Counted from the first letter of the stretch, positions 28,675 to 37,738 are shown. The stretch is 64,000 bases of DNA from Rhizobium sp. S152 (GCF_030380735.1 NZ_JAUDRZ010000001.1:1-64000); one strand, 5' to 3'. The notes: generated by a model from the letters alone, not told the origin. Made by a program: numbers and translations.

Positions 28675-29949
28675 TCAGGCCGCGGAGGCGGCCGTCAGTT
28701 GCATGTCGAGGTGCTTGCCGTTGTGGCCGATGATGTCGACCTCGACCAGCGCGCGGGGGCTTAAGCCCGGCGCTGCGACAAGCGTGAAGTTTTCCGTATG
28801 CGCCAATCCGTTGTTTTCCACCAGCAGCCATTGCCGCGTGCCGACCATCTCGTCGAGATGGGACTGATGCAGCATATGTCCAGTGGCGCGCAGCCGTGCC
28901 GCCCGCTCCTTGACGAGCACACGGTCGAGCTGCGGCATCCGTGCCGCCGGCGTTCCCGGTCGCGGGCTGTAGGGGAAGACGTGCAGATGGGCGATCCGCG
29001 CGTCCTCGGCGAGCCTGACGGCATTGCCGAACATCTCTTCCGTCTCCGTCGGGAAACCGGCGATCATGTCGGCGCCGATCGAGATCTCCGGCCGCAGCCT
29101 TCTGACCTCGTTGACGAAATGAAGCGCATCGGCGCTGGAATGCCGCCGCTTCATCCGCTTCAGGATCATGTCGTCGCCATGCTGCAGCGACAGGTGCAGA
29201 TGCGGCATGAAGCGCGCTTCGTCGGCGATGAGATCGAGGAGATGCCGGTCCGCCTCGATGCTGTCGATCGACGACAGCCTGAGGCGCCTGATGTCGGGAA
29301 CCTGCTTCAGAAGCGTCTTGGCCAGCAGCCCGAGCGTCGGCTCGCCCGGCAGGTCGGCGCCGTAGCTGGTGGCGTCGACGCCGGTCAGCACGATCTCGCG
29401 GTAACCGCTTTCGACGAGCTTGCGCGCCTGATCGACCACCGATCCCATCGGCACCGAGCGTGAATTGCCGCGGCCGTAGGGGATGATGCAGAAGGTGCAG
29501 CGGTGGTCGCAGCCGTTCTGCACCTGGATGAAGGCGCGCACGTGGCCGTCGATGTGCTTGACCATCTGCGGCGCTGTCGCCTTGACGCTCATGATGTCGT
29601 TGACGCGCAGCTTCTCTTCCGCCGAGACGCCGAAATCCGGCAGGGCGCGATAATTGGCACTTTTGAGCTTCTCTTCATTGCCAAGCACCGCATCGACCTC
29701 GGCCATGCCGGCGAAGGTCTCCTTCTCGGTCTGCGCGGCGCAGCCGGTGACGATGATGCGGGCATGCGGGTTGTCGCGCCGGGCGCGGCGGATCGCCTGG
29801 CGCGCCTGGCGCACGGCCTCGCCCGTCACGGCGCAGGTATTGACGAGAATGGCGTTGTTGAGGCCGGCCTTTTCTGCCTCGGCCCGCATCACTTCGGATT
29901 CGTAGGTATTCAGACGACAGCCGAAGGTGATGACCTCGACCCCGCTCAC
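28675..29949 (-). CDS. mtaB: tRNA t6A37 C2-methylthiotransferase MtaB
   Basis: A 424-residue radical-SAM methylthiotransferase that converts t6A37 to ms2t6A37 in ANN-decoding tRNAs. The N-terminal UPF0004 domain has the cluster cysteines in FGCRLN, VNTCAVT and TGCAAQ; the radical-SAM cluster is CDHRCTFC near residues 149-156; a TRAM-like tail follows. It starts with GTG at 29949, overlapping the dapF stop by four bases, and is 15 bases from ftsY. The dapF-mtaB-ftsY order is conserved in rhizobia. Confidence 0.95.
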   Translation of the reverse strand: MSGVEVITFGCRLNTYESEVMRAEAEKAGLNNAILVNTCAVTGEAVRQARQAIRRARRDNPHARIIVTGCAAQTEKETFAGMAEVDAVLGNEEKLKSANYRALPDFGVSAEEKLRVNDIMSVKATAPQMVKHIDGHVRAFIQVQNGCDHRCTFCIIPYGRGNSRSVPMGSVVDQARKLVESGYREIVLTGVDATSYGADLPGEPTLGLLAKTLLKQVPDIRRLRLSSIDSIEADRHLLDLIADEARFMPHLHLSLQHGDDMILKRMKRRHSSADALHFVNEVRRLRPEISIGADMIAGFPTETEEMFGNAVRLAEDARIAHLHVFPYSPRPGTPAARMPQLDRVLVKERAARLRATGHMLHQSHLDEMVGTRQWLLVENNGLAHTENFTLVAAPGLSPRALVEVDIIGHNGKHLDMQLTAASAA

Positions 29950-30857
29950 TTGGCTTCCGCCCCCGCAGCCTCGACCGCCTCATCGCGCTGCCAAGCGCCG
30001 GTCACGGGATCGACGGTGCCCGACCATTCCCATTCGGCGGGACCGGTCATGACCACATGGTCGTCCTCACGCCATTCGATGACCAGCGGCTGCCGGCTCG
30101 GCGCGGTGGCGACGTCGATCGTGACCTTGCGCCCGGTGCGGCCGGTGCGCGCCGCCGAGACGCCGGCGGCACAGGCGGCCGAACCGCAGGCAAGCGTCAG
30201 GCCTGCGCCGCGCTCCCAGGTGCGGGTGCGCAGGCTTGCGTCTGAGGTGACCTGCGCCAGCGTGATGTTGGCCTTCTCGGGAAACATCGGGTGATTTTCG
30301 AGCAGCGGCCCGAAGCGCTCCAGATCGAAGCTCATCGGATCCCTGTCGACCCAGAAGATCGCATGCGGATTGCCGATCGACATGGCCGAAGGCGAATGCA
30401 GCACCGGATTGTCGATCGGGCCGATCTGCAGCTCGATGCGGCTGGTATCGAAGAACTCTTCCGACAGCGGGATCTTGTCCCACTGAAACACCGGCCTGCC
30501 CATGTCGACCGAGATCGTTCCATCCTCGTGCTCGGCGGCGTTCAGGATGCCGGCGACGGTCTGGAAGGTGAAGACCTTCTGCCCTGTTTCGGCAGACAGC
30601 GCCTGCACCACGCAGCGCGTGCCGTTGCCGCAGGCCTGCGCCTTGGTGCCGTCACAGTTCAGGATATCGATCCAGGCATCGGTGCCCGCGGCCTTCGGAT
30701 CGTGGATCGCCATGATCTGGTCGAACTCAGTCTCGGCATCCGCATTGAGCGCGATCGCGGCCTCAGGCGTCACCTTGTCCGTGCGCCCGCGCATGTCGAC
30801 AACCAGGATCTTGTTGCCAAGCCCGTTCATCCTCGCGAATTCGACCGTTGCGCTCAT
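29946..30857 (-). CDS. dapF: Diaminopimelate epimerase
   Basis: A 303-residue PLP-independent epimerase converting LL- to meso-diaminopimelate, for lysine and peptidoglycan. The two catalytic cysteines lie in ACGNGTRC and [11 protein letters not shown]. It is the first gene of the dapF-mtaB-ftsY-ispZ-UPF0314 unit. The start ATG at 30857 gives the family start [15 protein letters not shown]. The ribosome site is weak. Confidence 0.96.
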   Translation of the reverse strand: MSATVEFARMNGLGNKILVVDMRGRTDKVTPEAAIALNADAETEFDQIMAIHDPKAAGTDAWIDILNCDGTKAQACGNGTRCVVQALSAETGQKVFTFQTVAGILNAAEHEDGTISVDMGRPVFQWDKIPLSEEFFDTSRIELQIGPIDNPVLHSPSAMSIGNPHAIFWVDRDPMSFDLERFGPLLENHPMFPEKANITLAQVTSDASLRTRTWERGAGLTLACGSAACAAGVSAARTGRTGRKVTIDVATAPSRQPLVIEWREDDHVVMTGPAEWEWSGTVDPVTGAWQRDEAVEAAGAEAK

Positions 30858-30938
30858 TGTCTCATGTCCATGTGTGTTTGGGCTGTATATGGCGGAAATG
30901 CGCGGGAATTACCAGTGGCTGGACCGAACGCAACCACC

Positions 30939-31460
30939 TCACAGCGACCTCGGCGCCACGAAGCGCTCCAGCCTGCCACTGCCCGCGGTCACATCCCGCC
31001 ATGCCACGGCGAAATCGATGACGGCAAGCGCACCTGTTGGAAACTTCTCCCGCAACTGGTCAAGCCCATCGCCATATCCGGCAAGGTAAAGCGCCAAATC
31101 CTGAAACCCCGGATTATGCCCCACGACAAGCAATGTCCTGACCTCGGGATCGGTCGCGCGCAGCACGGCGGCAAGCCGCTCCACCGATGCCTCGTAGATC
31201 TCTCCCACGTCCCGGTGCGGGGTATCTGGCAGTTCCGCCCCGACCAGCGCCCACGTCTGCTGCGTTCGCCGCGCCGTCGAGACCAGCGCAAGATCAGGAA
31301 CCAGCATCTCGCGCGCCATGTAGCGCCCCATCAGCGGCGCGGCTTTCAGGCCACGGCCGGCGAGCGGGCGGTCGTGATCGTCTACACCATCGGGCCAGGC
31401 GGATTTGGCGTGGCGAAGCAGAAGCAAGCGATATCGGGGGAGCGTGGTGTCTGATGTCAT
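30939..31460 (-). CDS. SixA-type phosphohistidine phosphatase
   Basis: A 173-residue histidine phosphatase. The catalytic RHG-type motif appears as LLLRHAKSAW near residues 13-22, with His17 the likely nucleophile, and the second His is in VVGHNPGFQ near residue 111. SixA proteins remove phosphate from histidine phosphotransfer proteins or the nitrogen PTS. Start ATG 31460 follows GGAGGG; the frame is open to 31532 without a site. It may be read separately from dapF, 81 bases downstream. Confidence 0.9.
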   Translation of the reverse strand: MTSDTTLPRYRLLLLRHAKSAWPDGVDDHDRPLAGRGLKAAPLMGRYMAREMLVPDLALVSTARRTQQTWALVGAELPDTPHRDVGEIYEASVERLAAVLRATDPEVRTLLVVGHNPGFQDLALYLAGYGDGLDQLREKFPTGALAVIDFAVAWRDVTAGSGRLERFVAPRSL

Positions 31461-31497
31461 GGTGCCCTCCGTGAAAGGCCGAAGTGTAAGCCTACAA

Positions 31498-31527
31498 ACG
31501 AAAAAGGACAGGCCAAGCCTGTCCTTT
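31498..31527 (-). terminator. Rho-independent terminator of leuC
   Basis: A perfect eleven-pair stem, AAAGGACAGGC with GCCTGTCCTTT, and a short loop lie at 31503-31527. On the minus strand it is followed by TTCGTTTG. It lies about 48 bases past the leuC stop. Confidence 0.8.
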
Positions 31528-31574
31528 CCCAATCATGCAATCCAGCCCCCGTCACCGGGAAAGGCCGGAAAATC

Positions 31575-32984
31575 TCAGTTCCACTCGCGGATGTCGACGA
31601 AGTGGCCGGCAATCGCCGCTGCCGCTGCCATGGCGGGCGATACCAGATGCGTGCGGCCCTTGAAGCCCTGGCGGCCTTCGAAGTTGCGGTTGGAGGTCGA
31701 GGCGCAACGCTCGCCCGGCTTCAGGCGGTCGTCGTTCATGGCCAGGCACATGGAACAGCCAGGCTCGCGCCAGTCGAAGCCGGCGGCCTTGAAGATCTTG
31801 TCGAGGCCCTCGGCTTCCGCCTGTTCCTTGACCAGGCCGGAGCCCGGAACGATCATGGCGCTGACGGTACCGGCAACGGTCTTGCCTTCGACAACCTTGG
31901 CGGCAGCGCGCAGGTCCTCGATGCGGCCGTTGGTGCACGAGCCGATGAAGACGCGGTCGACGGCGATGTCGGTGATCTTCGTGCCCGGCTTCAGGCCCAT
32001 GTAGTCGAGCGCGCGCCACTTCGACGTACGCTTGTTCTCGTCGGCGATTTCATCCGGGTTCGGAACGATGCCCTGCACCGAGATGACGTCCTCGGGCGAG
32101 GAGCCCCAGGAGACGATCGGCGGCAGTTCGGAAGCATTGAGCGTGACGACGCGGTCGTAGTGCGCGCCCTCGTCCGACTTCAGCGTGTTCCAGTAGGAAA
32201 TCGCCTGGTCGAGCGTCTCGCCCTTCGGCGCGCGCGGCTTGCCCTTGATGTATTCGTAGGTGACTTCATCAGGGGCGATCAGGCCGGCGCGGGCGCCGCC
32301 TTCGATCGACATGTTGCAGATCGTCATGCGGCCTTCCATCGACAGCGCACGAATGGCTTCGCCGGCATATTCGATGACGTAGCCGGTGCCGCCGGCGGTG
32401 CCGATCTCGCCGATGATGGCGAGCACGATGTCCTTGGCGGTGACGCCTTCAGGCAGCACGCCGTCGACCTGCACCAGCATGTTCTTCGCCTTCTTCTGGA
32501 TCAGCGTCTGGGTCGCCAGAACGTGTTCCACTTCAGACGTGCCGATGCCGTGCGCCAGCGAGCCGAAGGCGCCGTGCGTCGAGGTGTGGCTGTCGCCGCA
32601 GACGATCGTCATGCCCGGCAGGGTGAAGCCCTGCTCCGGTCCGATGATGTGGACGATGCCCTGGCGCTTGTCGCTCGCCGAATAATATTCGACGCCGAAC
32701 TCGGCCGCGTTGATCGCCAGTTGCTCGACCTGGATGCGGCTTTCCTCGTTCTTGATGCCGAGATGGCGATCCGGCGAGGTCGGCACGTTGTGGTCGACGA
32801 CCGCGAGCGTCTTTTCAGGCGCGCGAACCTTGCGGCCCGTCATGCGCAGCCCTTCGAAGGCCTGCGGGGAGGTGACTTCGTGGACCAGGTGGCGGTCGAT
32901 GTAGAGAAGACAGGTGCCGTCGTCCTGTTGATCGACCAGGTGGTCGTCCCAGATCTTGTCGTAGAGGGTACGCGGTGCGCTCAT
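31575..32984 (-). CDS. leuC: 3-isopropylmalate dehydratase large subunit
   Basis: A 469-residue [4Fe-4S] isomerase subunit that with LeuD converts 2- to 3-isopropylmalate in leucine synthesis. Cluster cysteines lie in GSCTNGR and [17 protein letters not shown] is the conserved aconitase-like segment near residue 130. The start ATG at 32984 gives [18 protein letters not shown] 254-base leader precedes it, with a candidate 38-codon ORF at 33069-33185. leuD is not in the window. Confidence 0.97.
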   Translation of the reverse strand: MSAPRTLYDKIWDDHLVDQQDDGTCLLYIDRHLVHEVTSPQAFEGLRMTGRKVRAPEKTLAVVDHNVPTSPDRHLGIKNEESRIQVEQLAINAAEFGVEYYSASDKRQGIVHIIGPEQGFTLPGMTIVCGDSHTSTHGAFGSLAHGIGTSEVEHVLATQTLIQKKAKNMLVQVDGVLPEGVTAKDIVLAIIGEIGTAGGTGYVIEYAGEAIRALSMEGRMTICNMSIEGGARAGLIAPDEVTYEYIKGKPRAPKGETLDQAISYWNTLKSDEGAHYDRVVTLNASELPPIVSWGSSPEDVISVQGIVPNPDEIADENKRTSKWRALDYMGLKPGTKITDIAVDRVFIGSCTNGRIEDLRAAAKVVEGKTVAGTVSAMIVPGSGLVKEQAEAEGLDKIFKAAGFDWREPGCSMCLAMNDDRLKPGERCASTSNRNFEGRQGFKGRTHLVSPAMAAAAAIAGHFVDIREWN

Positions 32985-33068
32985 GGCGATAATCCGTTTC
33001 TGAATGCATAGGGGGTATGGAGCTTGGTGGCGGACAGGGCCGCCGGCCGTCGGTCGATCAGAAAGGGA

Positions 33069-33185
33069 TCAACGAAGTCGGCTGTTGAGCGCACCGGAAA
33101 CGGTCGCAAAGAAACGTGCCGGCAGGCGGTAGTGATCCTGCAGCACGAAAATATGCGCCCCAATGCAACTGAACTTGGATTCCAT
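33069..33185 (-). CDS. Candidate 38-residue ORF in the leuC leader
   Basis: An ATG at 33185 opens a frame of 38 codons ending TGA at 33069: MESKFSCIGAHIFVLQ, then a basic/aromatic segment with DHYRLPARFF, ending NSRLR. The reading is balanced in composition, unlike the Arg-rich shadow frames nearby. It lies on the leuC strand and ends 84 bases before leuC. It has no leucine run, so it does not look like a classical attenuator. The ribosome site is weak (TAAGTGA). I do not recognise the product with certainty. Confidence 0.4.
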   Translation of the reverse strand: MESKFSCIGAHIFVLQDHYRLPARFFATVSGALNSRLR

Positions 33186-33238
33186 GAGCAGTCACTTACC
33201 AATTTTTGCGCGGCTCGGCAATTTGAATCGTCGGCCTG

Positions 33239-34066
33239 TCATCGCCGTTGATCGCGCCCACGCATCCGCTTCTCGATCTGCCTCAGACCAAGCGACAGGC
33301 CGATCGTCAGGATGAGGTAGATATAGGTGACGATCGAATAGGTTTCAAAGAAGCGGAAGGAGCCGGATGCGTAAATCTTGCCCATCTGCGTGATGTCGGA
33401 CACCCCGAGCACCGAGACCAGCGAGCTATCCTTCACCATCGCCACGAAATCGTTCGACAGCGGCGGAAAGATCACCTTGATCGCCTGCGGAAAGATCACC
33501 AGGCGGAAGCGCTGGTAGCGCGACAGCCCGAGCGCCTTGGCGGCCTCCACCTGTCCGTGATCGACCGACTGGATGCCGGCCCGGAAGACCTCGGCGATGA
33601 AGGAGGAGTAGCCGATCATCAGCGCGATGATCGCCCGCCACATCAGCGAGAACTCGCGCACCAGCACAGGCTCCGCCAGCCCCGCCTTGACGAGCGGCGT
33701 CAGAAGAAAATTGTAGGCGGCGACGAAGGCCGGCGCACCGACGAAGGCGACGTAGAACAATAGCACCAGCATCGGGATGCCCCTGACGACCTCGACGTAG
33801 AAGCGGGCGGTCTGGCGCAGCGCCAGACTGTCCGAAAGCCCCAGCAGCGCGATGCAGAGCCCGAGAGCCGTCGCCAGCGCGAAGCCGACCAGCGTCACGA
33901 AGATGGTGATGCCGACGCCGTTGAACACGGTGCGGAACACCTGTGCATAGATGTCGTTGGCGATGATCACGGCGGCGAGCACGAGGCCGATCGCGACAAG
34001 GGCGACCAGCCACCACGGGTAGTCGCCCTTCTCTCGGCCCTGCGGGCTTGGCTGCGGGGCCATCAC
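33239..34066 (-). CDS. Polar amino-acid ABC transporter permease
   Basis: A 275-residue inner-membrane permease of the HisM/GlnP type with about six helices. The EAA coupling loop is VEAAKALGLSRYQRFRLVIFPQ near residues 180-200 (abbreviated), preceded by the typical IAEVFRAGIQSV. It begins with GTG at 34066 seven bases after GAGGA (ATG at 34063 is the alternative). It lies 19 bases after the binding-protein gene. No second permease and no ATPase gene are adjacent, so the permease may work as a homodimer with an ATPase encoded elsewhere. Confidence 0.92.
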   Translation of the reverse strand: MMAPQPSPQGREKGDYPWWLVALVAIGLVLAAVIIANDIYAQVFRTVFNGVGITIFVTLVGFALATALGLCIALLGLSDSLALRQTARFYVEVVRGIPMLVLLFYVAFVGAPAFVAAYNFLLTPLVKAGLAEPVLVREFSLMWRAIIALMIGYSSFIAEVFRAGIQSVDHGQVEAAKALGLSRYQRFRLVIFPQAIKVIFPPLSNDFVAMVKDSSLVSVLGVSDITQMGKIYASGSFRFFETYSIVTYIYLILTIGLSLGLRQIEKRMRGRDQRR

Positions 34067-34085
34067 GCGGTCTTCCTCGGAGGGA

Positions 34086-34883
34086 TCATTGACCCATCTT
34101 GTAGTCGAGGAACCACGTCTTGTTCAGCTTGTCGAAGGTTCCGTCGGCCTTGAGGCTGGCAATGGCAGCATTGACGGGACCGACGAGATCGGAGCCCTTC
34201 GGAAAGATGAAGCCGAAATCCTCGGTGCCGAGCGGCCCGCCGACGACCTTCAGCCCGCCATTCGACGCATCGACATAGCCTTTGGCCGCGACGCTGTCGG
34301 TCAAGACGACGTCGACATCGCCGGCCTTGAGGGCTTGCACGGTGGCGCCAAAGGTTTCGAACAGCTTGATGCGCGGGTTCTGCTCGTTGCCGTCGAGGAT
34401 CTCGTAGACGGCGGTATAGAAGGGCGAGGTGCCCGGCTGCGCGCCGACGAGGCCGTCGTTGAAGGCGCCGAAGGTCTTGGCATCGGCAAAGCGGCTTTCG
34501 TCGCCGCGCACCAGCATGAACTGCTGCGAGCGCATATAGGGGTCGGAGAAGTCCACCTTGGCCTTGCGGTCGTCCTTGATGGTGATCCCTGTCATGCCGA
34601 TATTGTACTGGTTGTCGGACACCGCCTGGATCATCGCGTCCCAGCTGGTGTTCTGATACTCGACCTTGAAGTTCAGCCGCTTGGCGATCTCGTTCATCGC
34701 GTCGTATTCCCAACCGATCGCCTTGCCCGACTTCGGATCGACGAACTGCAGCGGCGGATAGGCGTTCTCGGTGACGACGACGACCGTCTTGCCCTTGAGA
34801 TCGGGAAGCTCGGCGGCAAGAGCCGTCAACGGCGACAGGACAAGAGCGGTCAATCCGGCAAGCACGGCGCGACGAAACAGCAT
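34086..34883 (-). CDS. Polar amino-acid ABC transporter substrate-binding protein
   Basis: A 265-residue periplasmic binding protein of the SBP_bac_3 family. Residues 1-23 are the signal peptide (SPLTALAAE). Hallmarks are YPPLQFVDPKSGKAIGWEYD (about 40-59) and MIQAVSDNQYNIGMTGITI (about 81-99, abbreviated). Ligand class is polar amino acids or opines; the exact ligand is unknown. The start at 34883 has GGGGAGA upstream; the longer frame to 34922 is not needed. It is followed by the permease gene. Confidence 0.92.
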   Translation of the reverse strand: MLFRRAVLAGLTALVLSPLTALAAELPDLKGKTVVVVTENAYPPLQFVDPKSGKAIGWEYDAMNEIAKRLNFKVEYQNTSWDAMIQAVSDNQYNIGMTGITIKDDRKAKVDFSDPYMRSQQFMLVRGDESRFADAKTFGAFNDGLVGAQPGTSPFYTAVYEILDGNEQNPRIKLFETFGATVQALKAGDVDVVLTDSVAAKGYVDASNGGLKVVGGPLGTEDFGFIFPKGSDLVGPVNAAIASLKADGTFDKLNKTWFLDYKMGQ

Positions 34884-35061
34884 GAAATATCTCCCCAAAA
34901 CAACGCTCGCGGAAACTGTCATAGTTGTAAAGCCGCTGGCAAGGGGATCGGCGCGCGAGGATGAGGGAAATGCGGAATGGCGGTTTAAAAAGCATGGGTT
35001 TGGGGGAAGGAAATTCGCGGGGGTGTTTTCTCCGTCGACGGCCCCTCCCCAACCCCGTCAA

Positions 35062-35219
35062 AACCCCTCCTCAACCCCTCCCCACAAGGGGGAGGGGCTA
35101 ACCCGAGGCACTCCCCAACATCACAACAGGCGTTGCGGCTGTTGAGAGTTTGCGTCTGCCACCAGCGGCGCGCCCAGCAAGCCCCTCCCCCTTGTGGGGA
35201 GGGGTTGGGGAGGGGACTT
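35062..35219. repeat. GC-rich mosaic repeat between ABC and SDR genes
   Basis: A 158-bp copy with arms CCCCTCCCCACAAGGGGG and CCCCTCCCCCTTGTGGGG and a centre containing GTTGCGGCTGTTGAGAG, then CGCCCAGCAAG. At 35041-35056 an extra partial end (CCCCTCCCCAACCCC) precedes it, as if a second arm had been added. With this element the 360-base gap 34884-35243 holds little else; the binding-protein promoter must lie at its left side. Confidence 0.8.
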
Positions 35220-35243
35220 TATTGCAAGGTTTAGGGATACCCC

Positions 35244-35948
35244 TCAAACCCCACGCATCAACCCGCCATCCACCTTGAGGCTCTGCCCGGTGATGTACCC
35301 CGCGCCCTCGGACGCCAGGAAGGAGATGGTTGCAGCGATTTCGGCGCTGGTGCCGTAGCGGCCCATGGGCACGCTGTCGCGACGCTCCTCGGTCGCCGGC
35401 AGGCTGTCGATCCAGCCGGGGAGCACGTTGTTGATGCGGATGTTGTCGGCGGCAAAGGTATCGGCATAGAGCTTGGTGTAGGCGGCGAGGCCGGCGCGGA
35501 AGACGGCGGACGTCGGAAACATCGGCGACGGCTCGAACACCCAGGCGGTGGAGATGTTGATGATCGCGCCGGCTTTCTGCGCCTGCATGATCGGCGTCAC
35601 CAGCCTGACAGGGCGGATGACGTTCATCAGGTAGACATCCATGCCGGTATGCCACTGCTCGTCGGTGATCTCGGTGATGCCGGCGCGCGGGCCGTGGCCG
35701 GCGCTGTTGACGAGCACGTCGACCCGGCCCCATCTGTCGGTGGTCTTGTCGACCAGCCGCTTCAGGTCGTCGTTCGACTGGTTGGAGCCGGTGACGCCGA
35801 TGCCGCCGAGTTCGGCCGCCAGCGCCTCGCCCTTGCCCGAGGAGGAAAGGATCGACACCTTGAAGCCGTCGGCCGCAAGCCGACGCGCCGCCGCGGCCCC
35901 CATGCCGCTGCCGCCCGCCGTGATAATTGCCACTTTTTCTACTGACAC
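35244..35948 (-). CDS. SDR family protein with non-canonical active site
   Basis: A 234-residue short-chain dehydrogenase-like protein. The Rossmann start reads ITAGGSGMG (residues 9-17) in place of TGxxxGxG, and NSAGHGP (81-87) and the catalytic-type Ser133 (ISTAW) are present. The YxxxK motif is missing: the aligned residues are Ser147 and Arg151 (SAVFR), before the usual AGLAAYTK helix. The C terminus GQSLKVDGGL is normal. So NAD(P) binding is likely, but classical SDR catalysis is doubtful. It is divergent from a LysR regulator that may control it. Confidence 0.88.
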   Translation of the reverse strand: MSVEKVAIITAGGSGMGAAAARRLAADGFKVSILSSSGKGEALAAELGGIGVTGSNQSNDDLKRLVDKTTDRWGRVDVLVNSAGHGPRAGITEITDEQWHTGMDVYLMNVIRPVRLVTPIMQAQKAGAIINISTAWVFEPSPMFPTSAVFRAGLAAYTKLYADTFAADNIRINNVLPGWIDSLPATEERRDSVPMGRYGTSAEIAATISFLASEGAGYITGQSLKVDGGLMRGV

Positions 35949-36012
35949 GCCTTTATCCTCTCTCGCCGATGCTATTCACTGATGGTTTGGAACGGCAGAT
36001 TATCATCTCCGC

Positions 36013-36043
36013 CACGGCAAGGCGAAACAGTTCTCTTGCCGTG
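36013..36043. promoter_or_regulatory. Inverted repeat, candidate LysR-type operator
   Basis: Perfect 9-bp arms CACGGCAAG (36013-36021) and CTTGCCGTG (36035-36043), separated by 13 bases, lie in the divergent gap between the SDR and LysR genes, 21 bases upstream of the LysR ATG. The place and symmetry suit a regulator binding site that controls both promoters. No T-run follows, so it is not a terminator. Confidence 0.55.
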
Positions 36044-36064
36044 TGCCAGTAGGAAAACTATCGA

Positions 36065-36997
36065 ATGAGCGGTCAACTCGGAAAACTGCCGTCGCTGAAC
36101 GGCCTACGCGCCTTCGAGGCAGCCGCGCGCCACCTGAACTTCCGGCTGGCGGCCGAGGAGCTCGGCGTCACCCAGGGCGCGGTGGCCCAGCATGTGCGGG
36201 GGCTGGAAGCCGAACTCGGCGTCAGGCTGTTCGACCGGCTGCCGCGCACGCTGGAGCTGACGGGCGAAGGCCGCTTCTACATTGCCGACATCAGGCGTGC
36301 CTTCGAGCTCATCGCCCGCGCGACGGCCGATCTCAAGCCGCAACCGGTGCGCCTGACGATCAGCACGACGCCGACCTTCGCCTCGAAATGGCTGATCCCT
36401 AGGCTTTCCGATTTCACCGCCCGCCATCCGGATCTCGACATCCACATCCTGGCGACCGACCGGCTCTCGAACTTCCAGAACGACGGCGTCGATCTTGCCG
36501 TGCGCTACGGCAGCCCGCCCTTCGGTCCGGGCCTTGCCGCGGAGCTGATGTTCGAGCAGGAGATCATCGCCGTCTGCAGTCCGCTCATCGCCGGCGAGCC
36601 GCTGGCGTCGATGGAAGACCTCGCGCGCCACGCCCTGCTGCATGACGCCCATAATTTCTGGCCCGAATTCCTCGAGCGCAACTTCGGCGACCGCCAGGCG
36701 CGCGAAAAACCTTCCTTTCGCGGCATCAGCTTCAACACGACGGCGCATGCGATCGATGCCGCCATCGCCGGCCAGGGCATCGTCCTCGCCACCCGCCAGT
36801 TCGTCGCCCGCGATATCGTCGAAAACCGCTTGTTCCAGGCCCTCCCCCAAGGCTTCCGTCCGCCCCAAGACTTCTACCTCGTCTGGCCGCGCTACCGGAA
36901 ATCTCCGGCGCTGGAGCGCACGATCGCCTGGCTGCTGGAGGCGGTGAGCGACCATAAGACCCCTCCCCAACCCCACCCCACAGGTGGGAGGGGCTAA
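36065..36997 (+). CDS. LysR-family transcriptional regulator, GcvA-like
   Basis: A 310-residue regulator. The winged HTH spans about residues 8-67 (LNGLRAFEAAARHLNF, then LGVTQGAVAQHVRGLE), as in the GcvA/AmpR branch; the effector domain covers about 90-295. The final twelve residues (TPPQPHPTGGRG) and the stop codon are supplied by a palindromic repeat that starts at 36956, so the native C terminus has been replaced. Start ATG 36065 follows AGGAAAAC. The likely target is the divergent SDR gene. Confidence 0.92.
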   Translation: MSGQLGKLPSLNGLRAFEAAARHLNFRLAAEELGVTQGAVAQHVRGLEAELGVRLFDRLPRTLELTGEGRFYIADIRRAFELIARATADLKPQPVRLTISTTPTFASKWLIPRLSDFTARHPDLDIHILATDRLSNFQNDGVDLAVRYGSPPFGPGLAAELMFEQEIIAVCSPLIAGEPLASMEDLARHALLHDAHNFWPEFLERNFGDRQAREKPSFRGISFNTTAHAIDAAIAGQGIVLATRQFVARDIVENRLFQALPQGFRPPQDFYLVWPRYRKSPALERTIAWLLEAVSDHKTPPQPHPTGGRG

Positions 36998-37116
36998 CCC
37001 GTGGCTGACCCCGAGGCTCGCAATATACGTTGCGGCTTTTGAAAGGTTGCTATCGTCGCAGGCGGCGCACCCAGCAAGCCCCTCCCCCTTGTGAGGAGGG
37101 GTTGGGGAGGGGTCTT
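36956..37116. repeat. GC-rich mosaic repeat overlapping the LysR 3' end
   Basis: A 161-bp copy with ends AAGACCCCTCC and GGAGGGGTCTT, arm palindromes around CCACAGG/CTTGTG, and a centre TTGCGGCTTTTGAAAGGTTGC related to the 35062 copy. The left arm encodes the last codons and stop of the LysR gene. Confidence 0.82.
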
Positions 37117-37140
37117 AACCCACCCACAAACACCCAAAAC

Positions 37141-37171
37141 AAAAAAAGGCGACCCGAAGGCCGCCTTTTCG
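37141..37171 (-). terminator. Rho-independent terminator of rplS
   Basis: On the minus strand AAGGCGGCCTTCGGGTCGCC is followed by a run of T (seven A on the plus strand at 37141-37147). The stem is GGCG with CGCC plus flanking A-T pairs. It lies 22 bases past the rplS stop. Confidence 0.7.
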
Positions 37172-37192
37172 TCAATCCATGCGGATCGAAGC

Positions 37193-37738
37193 TTATTCCG
37201 CTGCCGGCTCGGCTGCGGCGGCTTCGGCGGCGGCCTTCTCGGCGGCTGCCTTTTCAGCGGCTTCCTGGGCTGCCTTTTCGGCTGCCAGAGCCTGAGCTGC
37301 TGCAACCTTTTCGGCTTCCAGGCGTGCCTTTTCCTCGGCGATTGCGGCGCGCTCGGCGTCGTTGAGCTTGCGGGCGCGAACGCCGGTGTCTTCAACGATA
37401 CGAGCCGACTTGCCGCGACGGTCGCGCAGGTAGTAGAGCTTGGCGCGACGGACCTTACCGCGGCGAACGACTTCTACGCTTTCGATAGCCGGGGAGTAGA
37501 TCGGGAATACGCGCTCGACGCCTTCGCCGTAGGAGATCTTGCGGACCGTGAAGTTTTCCTGCAGACCGCCGCCGGAGCGGGCGATGCAGACGCCTTCATA
37601 AGCCTGTACGCGGGTACGCGAACCTTCCGTCACGCGGACGTTGACGCGAACGGTGTCACCCGGGGAGAATTCCGGGAGCGTGCGCTTGGCTTCGATCTTG
37701 GCGACCTGTTCGGCCTCAAGCTGCTGAATGATGTTCAT
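37193..37738 (-). CDS. rplS: 50S ribosomal protein bL19
   Basis: A 181-residue bL19. The core (about residues 1-118) is standard, beginning [11 protein letters not shown] and containing [11 protein letters not shown] and [18 protein letters not shown]; it sits at the 30S-50S interface. The remaining about 60 residues are an Ala/Glu/Lys-rich helical tail not found in E. coli (115 residues) but usual in rhizobia. ATG 37738 follows AGAGG. In most bacteria rplS directly follows trmD; here 2.9 kb and two foreign-looking genes intervene. Confidence 0.96.
   Translation of the reverse strand: MNIIQQLEAEQVAKIEAKRTLPEFSPGDTVRVNVRVTEGSRTRVQAYEGVCIARSGGGLQENFTVRKISYGEGVERVFPIYSPAIESVEVVRRGKVRRAKLYYLRDRRGKSARIVEDTGVRARKLNDAERAAIAEEKARLEAEKVAAAQALAAEKAAQEAAEKAAAEKAAAEAAAAEPAAE

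Noticed and set aside
27334..28764. 476-codon plus-strand frame opposite ftsY and mtaB
   Set aside because: Covers two real genes on the other strand; low-complexity shadow sequence only.
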